A DNA stretch of 47,246 bases, from NCBI GenBank assembly GCA_964530115.1, contig CAZGYD010000186.1:1-47246 (forward strand), read 5' to 3'. The stretch is from Fen-999 sp964530115. GTDB lineage: Bacteria > Pseudomonadota > Gammaproteobacteria > Burkholderiales > Rhodocyclaceae. A program made the translations under genes and the position numbers. How positions within the stretch are numbered: position 1 is the stretch's first letter; each line of letters starts with the position of its first letter. Of this stretch, positions 41,709 through 47,246 are shown one piece after another. Under the pieces are notes generated by a model. It had not been told where the DNA came from. It was given only the letters and a program-made list of their open reading frames with translations, and made no database searches.

Positions 41709-41995
41709 GGCGGCTCGTCGGGCCGTTCGCGCTCGTCTCGGCGCTGCTGTTCGCGCAACTCGCCATCGCCGTGCATGGCGTGGGCCATCTGGCCGACGTC
41801 GATCACGATGCCGGCGAAGTCTGCGTCGAATGCCTCGCGCTCGCCGGTGCCGTGCCGCTGCCCGTGGCGCAGGCTGCCACCGCCGAACTGCCGGAAGCGG
41901 TGCGCGAGCCCTTCCGTGCCGGCGTCTTACCACGGCTGAGTTTCTCAGGAACCGTCTGGTTCCTCATCCGCGCCCCACCCATCGTCCTCTGTTGA
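41705..41995 (+). CDS. Small exported protein of the zinc locus (unknown)
   Basis: 96 residues from GTG 41705, overlapping the zur stop. Signal-type helix (RRLVGPFALVSALLFAQLAI), then a His/Asp/Cys patch HGVGHLADVDHDAGEVCVEC that could bind metal. Near the end GVLPRLSFS (residues 73-81) comes from the dispersed repeat, followed by a hydrophobic stretch and RAPPIVLC. Small proteins of this build often lie next to zinc-uptake genes; function unknown. Translationally coupled to zur. Confidence 0.7.
   Translation: MRRLVGPFALVSALLFAQLAIAVHGVGHLADVDHDAGEVCVECLALAGAVPLPVAQAATAELPEAVREPFRAGVLPRLSFSGTVWFLIRAPPIVLC
41921..41946 (+). repeat. Dispersed 26-bp repeat, copy in the small zinc-locus gene
   Basis: One mismatch to the core (GTCTTACC) and one in the right flank. 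Coding reading GVLPRLSFS, as in rlmI. Confidence 0.85.
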
Positions 41996-42052
41996 TGCCC
42001 TGAGTCCGGCCGAAACCCCGGCCGTCCCTTTGCATTCGTAACGGAGGATTCC

Positions 42053-43507
42053 ATGACCCGCACGACCCCGCTGGTGATGGCGGGCGCCGCCCTGCTCGCG
42101 AGCCCCATCGCCTACGCGAACGACGACCTGAAAGCCCTGCGCGACGAGATCGCGCAGATGAAGCAAGCCTATGAGCAACGCATCGCCGCGCTGGAGGCGC
42201 GCCTCAGGGAGGCGGAAGGCAAGGCCGCGTCGGTGCCCGTTGCGACCGCGTCCCCGCCCTCGGGCCAGGTCGGTTCCGGCAACGCCTTCAACCCGCAGAT
42301 CTCGCTGATCCTCGACGGCGTGTATTTCCACGACAACAAGCATGGTGCCAGTCCGGAGATGTATGAACACCTCGACGGCATCCATCATGGCCACGGTCAC
42401 GAGGGCCATGCCCACGGTGCGCTCGAGCGCGGCTTCAATCTGAGGGGGACCGAGCTCGCTCTCTCGGCGACGGTCAGCCCGCATTTCGATGCGATGGCGA
42501 TGCTGACCATCAGCAGTCACGGCGACGTCGAACTCGAGGAGGCGTATTTCGACACCCGCAGCCTGCCTCACGGCCTGAAGGTTCGCGGCGGCAAGTTCCT
42601 TTCCGGCATCGGCTACCTGAACGGCCAGCACCCGCACCAGTGGGACTTCGTAGACCAGAACCTGCCTTACCGGACGCTGCTGGGCGAACACGGCCTCATG
42701 GACACCGGCCTGCGGCTTTCCTGGCTGCCGAAGACGGGCAACTGGTACACGCATCTGGGCCTAGAACTCCTGCAGGGCAGGGAGCAGACGTTCGCAGCGG
42801 GCGGCGTGGCGACGCCGAGCGGCCGCGCCGATGGCAATCCGCTCGCGGGTACGGCGGCGGGCGAACTTTCTGCCGCAAAGGCCGGGCCGCGGCTGACCAC
42901 CGTGTTCGCCAAGTTCGGCCCCGACCTCGGCACGAATCACGCGCTGCAGTTCGGTGGCTGGTTTGCCCGTTCGCGTCAGCATCAGGAGGTGCACGACCAC
43001 ACGGCCGAGAACCCCGCGGCCTTGGTCCACGCCCTCGAAGGCAAGGGCCGCGCCTGGGGGCTCGACGCCGTTTACAAGTACGATGCCGGCCGCTACGGCG
43101 GGCAGGGCAACGTCAAGCTCGTCGCCGAGTACCTGCGGCTTGGCAAGGATCTGAAGGTCGCCTTCCACGAGAACGGCGCACTGGTCGGGCAAAAGCGTGA
43201 CTTCACCCAGGACGGCATCGTGCTCCAGGGGACTTATGGCGTTCTGCCGCATTGGCAGGCGGGCCTGCGCTACGACGCGACCGGCCTGACCAAGAGCCAA
43301 CTCAAAGGGTCAGCCGGCGTGCTGAAGGAATGGAACAAGTCCGACCGCTGGACGCTGGCGCTGACGCGCAACATCGGCCACTTCTCGCTCTTCCGTTTGC
43401 AGTTTTCGCGTGGCGATCTCTGGGTCGAGGGCGCAAACGAAAAGACCCACCAGGTCTTCCTGCAATATCAGCACAGCCTCGGCGCCCACGGTGCGCACAC
43501 CTTCTGA
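42053..43507 (+). CDS. Putative zinc-related outer-membrane beta-barrel protein
   Basis: 484 residues. Signal peptide (about 1-22, ending IAYAN), a coiled coil (DDLKALRDEIAQMKQAYEQR, about 24-55), then a barrel with alternating strands ending in the C-terminal Phe typical of outer-membrane proteins. A His-rich loop HLDGIHHGHGHEGHAHG lies at about 105-121. There is no TonB box or plug domain, so it is more like a porin than a ZnuD-type receptor. Placed between zur and znuA it may let zinc across the outer membrane. Good ribosome site GGAGG before ATG 42053. Confidence 0.8.
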   Translation: MTRTTPLVMAGAALLASPIAYANDDLKALRDEIAQMKQAYEQRIAALEARLREAEGKAASVPVATASPPSGQVGSGNAFNPQISLILDGVYFHDNKHGASPEMYEHLDGIHHGHGHEGHAHGALERGFNLRGTELALSATVSPHFDAMAMLTISSHGDVELEEAYFDTRSLPHGLKVRGGKFLSGIGYLNGQHPHQWDFVDQNLPYRTLLGEHGLMDTGLRLSWLPKTGNWYTHLGLELLQGREQTFAAGGVATPSGRADGNPLAGTAAGELSAAKAGPRLTTVFAKFGPDLGTNHALQFGGWFARSRQHQEVHDHTAENPAALVHALEGKGRAWGLDAVYKYDAGRYGGQGNVKLVAEYLRLGKDLKVAFHENGALVGQKRDFTQDGIVLQGTYGVLPHWQAGLRYDATGLTKSQLKGSAGVLKEWNKSDRWTLALTRNIGHFSLFRLQFSRGDLWVEGANEKTHQVFLQYQHSLGAHGAHTF

Positions 43508-43518
43508 AGGAGCCGGCG

Positions 43519-44397
43519 ATGAAACGCATCCTGATCCTCCTGGCATTGTTCGCCGCGCTTCCCGTCCGGGCGCTCGAGGTCGTGGCGACGACCTCGAGCA
43601 TGGGCATGCTCGCGCGTACCGTCGGTGGCCCTGCGGTCAAGGTGACGGAACTCGCGCCGCCCGACCGCGACGCGCACATGCTCCAGGCCCGGCCCTCGAT
43701 GATGCGCGCGCTGCGCGATGCCGATCTCGTCGTCGCCGTCGGCGCCGAGCTCGAGGTCGGCTGGCTGCCCGCGGCCCTTTCCGGCGCGGCAAACCCCCGC
43801 GTGCTGCCGGGCCGCCCGGGCTATTTCGAGGCGGCCGCGCAGGTGTCGCTCCTCGATGCCGGCCAGGCCGCGGACCGCGCCCAGGGCGACGTGCATCCGG
43901 CCGGCAATCCGCACGTCAATCTCGATCCCGCGCGCATGGCGATGATCGCCCGCGCGCTCGCCGAGCGCATGGCGGCGCTCGATGCCGCGAATGCCGCGGG
44001 TTATCGGGCGCGTGCCGGGGCCTTCGGCGCCGCGGTCGAGGCCAAGGCCACCGACTGGAAGAAGACGGCGGCCGGCAGCGGCGGCGCAGTGACCTTCCAC
44101 AAGGACGCGGTCTATCTGCTCGCCTTCCTCGGCGTTCCCTTCCACGGCACGCTCGAGCCGGTGCCCGGCGTGCCGCCGACGGCCTCCCATCTCGAGGAAC
44201 TCGCGGCGAGGCTCAAGGGCAAACGGGGCGTGATCGTCCATACGCCCTACCAGCCGCCGGCCGGCGCGGAAAAGTTCGCCGCACTGACCGGCTGGAAGGT
44301 CGCGGTGCTGCCGATCGATCCGCCTGCGGGCACCGATGCCAACGGCTATTTCGCCCTGATCGACCGGTGGGTGCAAACGCTCGCAGCGGCGAAATGA
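43519..44397 (+). CDS. znuA: Zinc ABC transporter substrate-binding protein ZnuA
   Basis: 292 residues. Signal peptide MKRILILLALFAALPVRA; metal-ligand positions in RDAHMLQARPS, GNPHVNLDP and VTFHKDAVYLLAFLG; family A-1/cluster 9 binding protein. It lacks the long His-rich loop seen in E. coli ZnuA; the DUF2796 and outer-membrane proteins nearby carry His clusters instead. Ribosome site AAGGAG six bases before ATG 43519; its stop overlaps znuC. Confidence 0.92.
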   Translation: MKRILILLALFAALPVRALEVVATTSSMGMLARTVGGPAVKVTELAPPDRDAHMLQARPSMMRALRDADLVVAVGAELEVGWLPAALSGAANPRVLPGRPGYFEAAAQVSLLDAGQAADRAQGDVHPAGNPHVNLDPARMAMIARALAERMAALDAANAAGYRARAGAFGAAVEAKATDWKKTAAGSGGAVTFHKDAVYLLAFLGVPFHGTLEPVPGVPPTASHLEELAARLKGKRGVIVHTPYQPPAGAEKFAALTGWKVAVLPIDPPAGTDANGYFALIDRWVQTLAAAK

Positions 44398-44960
44398 TGC
44401 TGGCGCTCACCGATGCCGTCGCCGGCTACGCGGGGGCCGTGTCGCCGCCGGCGAGCTTCTCGGTCGTGCGCGGCGAGGTGGTGGGACTCGCGGGTCCGAA
44501 CGGCATCGGCAAATCGACGCTGCTCAAGGCCATCGTCGGTTCGGCACGGCTCTTCGCCGGCCGCATCGAGCGCGCGCCGGACACGCATGTCAGCTATCTG
44601 CCGCAGCGGCCGGCGCGGCTTGCCGAAGTGCCGCTGACCGGGCACGAACTGCTCGCCGCGGTCGATGCACAACGGCTCGTGCCCCCGGCACGGCTCGCCG
44701 ACCGGCTGGGCCGACGCATCGACCGGCTCTCCGGCGGTGAATATCAGTTGCTGATGCTCTGGGCGACGCTTGCCGGCGGCGGCGATCTGATCCTGCTCGA
44801 CGAACCGACCAACAATCTCGATGCCGGTCATGTCGGCACGGCCGTGGAGGAAATCGCCGCGGCGCGCGACGGGCGCGCGACGCTCGTCGTCAGCCACGAC
44901 CGCGGCTTCCTCGAAAGCGTCTGCTCGCGCATCGTCGATCTCGGAGCGAGGCATGGATAG
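44394..44960 (+). CDS. znuC: Zinc ABC transporter ATPase ZnuC
   Basis: 188 residues, short for the family but with all motifs: Walker A GPNGIGKSTLLKAI, signature RLSGGEYQLLML, Walker B LILLDEPTNNLD, H-loop VSHDRGF. The missing length is at the C-terminus. It starts at ATG 44394 overlapping the znuA stop; a second ATG follows immediately. Overlaps znuB by 8 bases. Confidence 0.9.
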   Translation: MMLALTDAVAGYAGAVSPPASFSVVRGEVVGLAGPNGIGKSTLLKAIVGSARLFAGRIERAPDTHVSYLPQRPARLAEVPLTGHELLAAVDAQRLVPPARLADRLGRRIDRLSGGEYQLLMLWATLAGGGDLILLDEPTNNLDAGHVGTAVEEIAAARDGRATLVVSHDRGFLESVCSRIVDLGARHG

Positions 44961-45753
44961 CCTGTTCGTCGTTCCCTTCCTCGCCGGCCTGCCGCTCGCG
45001 CTGGTCCTGCCGCTCGTCGGCCTGTTCCTGCGCCTGCGCGACGAATGGCTGGCGACGCTGGGGCTCGCCCACCTCTCGGCCGCGGGGGTGCTGGTCGCCC
45101 TCGCGGCGGGCCTGCCCGGCTTTTCCGGCGCGCTCGCCGGTGCATTCGCCGGTGCGGCCGCCAAGCAGGCCGCCGGCGGCCGGGGCAATTCGGCCTACGG
45201 CCTGATGATCCTCGCCGGCTGGGCGGCGACCCTGCTCATCGCCGCCAACACGACGCTCGGCGAGGCGCTCGCGCACGGCCTCATGGACGGCCAGCTCTGG
45301 TTTGCCGGCGGGCGCGATCTCGCCCTCGGCGCCCTCGTCGCGGCTCTCGCCCTGCCCGCGCTCGCCCGGCTCGCGCCGCGTCTCGTCGCCGCGCGCTTCT
45401 TTCCCGAGCGGGAGCGCGCGAACTGCCTGCCGGCCTGGCGCTGGCATCTCGGCTTCGATCTGCTCGTCGCGGTCGCGGTCGCGGCCGGCACGGTGACCAT
45501 GGGTCTGATGGCCAGCTTTGCGCTCGTCTTTCTGCCGCCCTGGATCGCCTTCCGCCGGGCGGCCGGCGGAAGGCGCGCCGGCGGGATCGCCGCCGCTGTG
45601 GGCGTGGCCGCCTACGGCGCAGCATTCTGGCTTGCGCTGGCGTTCGACCAGCCCTTCGGGCCGACGCTCGTCGCCGTGCTCACCATCGGCTGGCTGCTCG
45701 CTGCCTTCGCGGACTACCGCAACGGCATTGCACATCCGGAAAGGGTATGCTAG
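44953..45753 (+). CDS. znuB: Zinc ABC transporter permease ZnuB
   Basis: 266 residues with about eight hydrophobic helices. GLAHLSAAGVLVALAAG and TVTMGLMASFALVFLPPWIAF correspond to conserved helices of metal ABC-3 permeases. ATG 44953 overlaps the end of znuC. Completes the znuACB importer. Confidence 0.9.
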   Translation: MDSLFVVPFLAGLPLALVLPLVGLFLRLRDEWLATLGLAHLSAAGVLVALAAGLPGFSGALAGAFAGAAAKQAAGGRGNSAYGLMILAGWAATLLIAANTTLGEALAHGLMDGQLWFAGGRDLALGALVAALALPALARLAPRLVAARFFPERERANCLPAWRWHLGFDLLVAVAVAAGTVTMGLMASFALVFLPPWIAFRRAAGGRRAGGIAAAVGVAAYGAAFWLALAFDQPFGPTLVAVLTIGWLLAAFADYRNGIAHPERVC

Positions 45754-45784
45754 AAGGCCCATCTGGCATTCCGGCTGCACCATC

Positions 45785-46963
45785 GTGGCTTTTTCCCTTT
45801 TCGGCAAGAAACCTCCCCAGAGCCCCATCGGCGGCAAAGCCGTGGTCCGGCCTGCGGCGCCGGCCATTCCCGCGTCCTCGGGCGACGAGGCCGGCTCGCT
45901 CGACTTCACCCGTCCGGGCGACATGCCGTCCCGGGAGAGCGTGCGCATCGAGGTCAGCGAGGCCGCGCATCAGGTGCCGCCGGCCATCGAGCAGGCGGCC
46001 ATGCTCCATTCGATCGGACAAAGCGAGGCCGCCTGCGCCGAGCTCGAGGTCGCCGTGCGTGAGCAGGACTTCGGTGCCGGCGCGATGCGTGCCTGGGGCA
46101 TGCTCTTCGAGCTCTATCAAGAGCTGGGCCGTCACGCCGATTTCGAACGCCTGGCGGTCGAATATGCGGCCCGCTTCGAGACCTCGCCCCCGGCATGGTC
46201 GCCGGCGACCGGGCGGACCGCGGAGGAGGGATCGAAGGCCGGCATTCCGCTTGCGATCGTGATTCCGGCGGTCGTCGCCGCGAAGGTGCAGGAGGCGGTC
46301 AAACAGATGTTCAAGGCCGCCGAAAAGGGCCCGCTGGTGAAGATCGATCTCGGCCGGATGACCGAGGCCGACGAAGAAGGCTGCGCGCTCCTCAACGAGG
46401 CGCTGTCGCAGCTCAAGCGCAGGCGCAAGGAGACCGTGATCGCCGGTGCCGAGAAGGCCGCGGCCCTGCTCAGGAAGCGGTTGGCCACCGGGCGGCGCGA
46501 GCACGAGCAGGCCTGGCTCCTGCTGCTTGAACTGCTCCAGCAGGCGGGCGATCAGGCCGCCTTCGACGAGGCGGCGGTGAATTACGCGATCACCTTCGAG
46601 GTTTCGCCGCCTTCCTGGGAACCGGCGCGGGCGAAGCGCGGCAACCTTCCGGCCGCGGTGCAGCCGGACGCCGGCGAGCGCGCGGCCGACTGCGTGCTCG
46701 AGGGCAGCGTCACGGCCAACAACGACAAGCTCTTCGCCGAGTTGCGCGCACAGGCCGAGGCAGCCGAGGGCGACGTCATCATCGATGCGAGCCGCCTGAA
46801 ACGCATGGACTTCGTCGCCGCGACGAACCTCATGAATCTCGTCAGCGCCCTGCGTCTACAGCATAAGCGGGTCCGCTTCGTCAAGGCAAGCCATCTGGTC
46901 ACGGCGCTCTGGGAGATCATCGGGCTCGACCGGGTCGCCCGCATCGAGACCCGCAAGACCTGA
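45785..46963 (+). CDS. Duplicated STAS-domain protein upstream of hslV
   Basis: 392 residues from GTG 45785. After a disordered start, two similar units follow: a helical-hairpin segment ending LAVEYAARFETSPPAW (about 120-135) and AAVNYAITFEVSPPSW (about 263-278), each followed by a STAS-like fold (PLVKIDLGRMTEADEEGCAL and DVIIDASRLKRMDFVAATNL). STAS domains bind small ligands or partner proteins in stress and transport control. Found beside hslVU in this group of bacteria; function unknown. The repeated (F)E-SPP-W motif suggests an internal duplication. Confidence 0.8.
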   Translation: MAFSLFGKKPPQSPIGGKAVVRPAAPAIPASSGDEAGSLDFTRPGDMPSRESVRIEVSEAAHQVPPAIEQAAMLHSIGQSEAACAELEVAVREQDFGAGAMRAWGMLFELYQELGRHADFERLAVEYAARFETSPPAWSPATGRTAEEGSKAGIPLAIVIPAVVAAKVQEAVKQMFKAAEKGPLVKIDLGRMTEADEEGCALLNEALSQLKRRRKETVIAGAEKAAALLRKRLATGRREHEQAWLLLLELLQQAGDQAAFDEAAVNYAITFEVSPPSWEPARAKRGNLPAAVQPDAGERAADCVLEGSVTANNDKLFAELRAQAEAAEGDVIIDASRLKRMDFVAATNLMNLVSALRLQHKRVRFVKASHLVTALWEIIGLDRVARIETRKT

Positions 46964-46971
46964 GGGTGCAC

Positions 46972-47246
46972 ATGGAGCAATATCACGGCACCACCATCCT
47001 CTCCGTGCGCCGCGGCAGCGTGGTCGCCCTGGGCGGTGACGGCCAGGTTACGCTCGGCAACATCGTCGTGAAGAGCTCGGCGCGCAAGGTCCGCCGCCTC
47101 TACAACGACCGCATCCTCGGCGGCTTCGCCGGCGGCACGGCCGATGCCTTCACGCTCTTCGAGCGCTTCGAGGCCAAACTGGAAAAGCACCAGGGCAACC
47201 TGATGCGCTCGGCCGTCGAACTCGCCAAGGACTGGCGCACCGACCG
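46972..47246 (+). CDS. hslV: ATP-dependent protease subunit HslV (partial, 5' end)
   Basis: The first 91 residues; the frame runs off the window. MEQYHGTTILSVRRGSVVAL, then GGDGQVTLGN and NDRILGGFAGGTADAFTLFE, are HslV. The catalytic threonine is Thr7 after removal of MEQYHG. It forms the proteolytic core for HslU. It starts 8 bases after the STAS gene stop. Confidence 0.95.
   Translation, partial: MEQYHGTTILSVRRGSVVALGGDGQVTLGNIVVKSSARKVRRLYNDRILGGFAGGTADAFTLFERFEAKLEKHQGNLMRSAVELAKDWRTD

Noticed and set aside
42001..42052. GGCCG/CGGCC hairpin before the outer-membrane protein gene as a terminator or second Zur site
   Set aside because: Short stem without a T tail and no match to the 41234 palindrome.

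Overview
The window is about 47 kb of GC-rich (roughly two-thirds G+C), tightly packed chromosome. I read it as a betaproteobacterium, most likely in or near Rhodocyclales. The reasons are the gene order yebC-ruvCAB-ybgC-tolQRAB-pal-cpoB-queE, the metK-ahcY-tlyA-metF run with a SAH riboswitch in front of ahcY, dapF-DUF484-xerC, and a STAS-domain gene just upstream of hslV. This assignment is inference; I ran no search. The content is mostly housekeeping. I see no phage, insertion sequence or CRISPR array.

Layout: (1) 1-3.8 kb: the end of mltA, a membrane diguanylate cyclase with a c-type heme motif and a four-Cys motif, and an ammonium transporter behind two NtrC-like sites and a sigma-54 promoter. 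(2) 3.5-9.7 kb: a DUF3079 gene and pyruvate carboxylase, divergent from a three-part protein (cyclic-nucleotide-binding domain, acetate-kinase-like domain, PduL phosphotransacylase). (3) 9.7-12.3 kb: methyltransferase, dsbC and a UbiH-type hydroxylase, then a tRNA-Met with its own promoter and terminator. (4) 12.5-21.2 kb: one long leftward gene chain from yebC through ruvCAB, ybgC, tolQRAB, pal and cpoB to queE. (5) 21.3-26.4 kb: a HerA/DUF853 ATPase, a P2-type cation ATPase and an EamA transporter. (6) 26.3-30.7 kb: the methyl cycle (metK, SAH riboswitch, ahcY, tlyA, metF). (7) 30.9-37.3 kb: two LpxL-like acyltransferases, a CoA-binding protein, dapF, DUF484, xerC, DUF2853 and rlmI. (8) 37.4-45.8 kb: a zinc locus around a perfect 17-bp palindrome that is probably a Zur operator. 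Leftward genes are a ZIP transporter, DUF2796, an ABC ATPase, a permease and DUF3299; rightward genes are zur, a small exported protein, a His-rich outer-membrane protein and znuACB. (9) 45.8-47.2 kb: a duplicated STAS-type protein and the start of hslV.

The most unusual signal cuts across these regions. A short sequence of about 26 bp, core GTGTTACCACGGCTGAGTTT, occurs eight times clearly and twice in decayed form. It lies in both orientations, and nine of the ten copies are inside protein-coding genes. Within genes it is read in three different frames, giving KLSRGNTP, GVLPRLSF or NSAAVTR, and never in either of the two frames that contain a stop. Several copies sit in linkers between protein domains (pyruvate carboxylase, RuvA, HerA-like ATPase). 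It looks like a coding-tolerant dispersed element, or a genome-wide recognition word, that no ordinary annotation would report. A second, separate class of larger intergenic elements with inverted-repeat ends lies at ruvB/ruvA and around xerC-rlmI.
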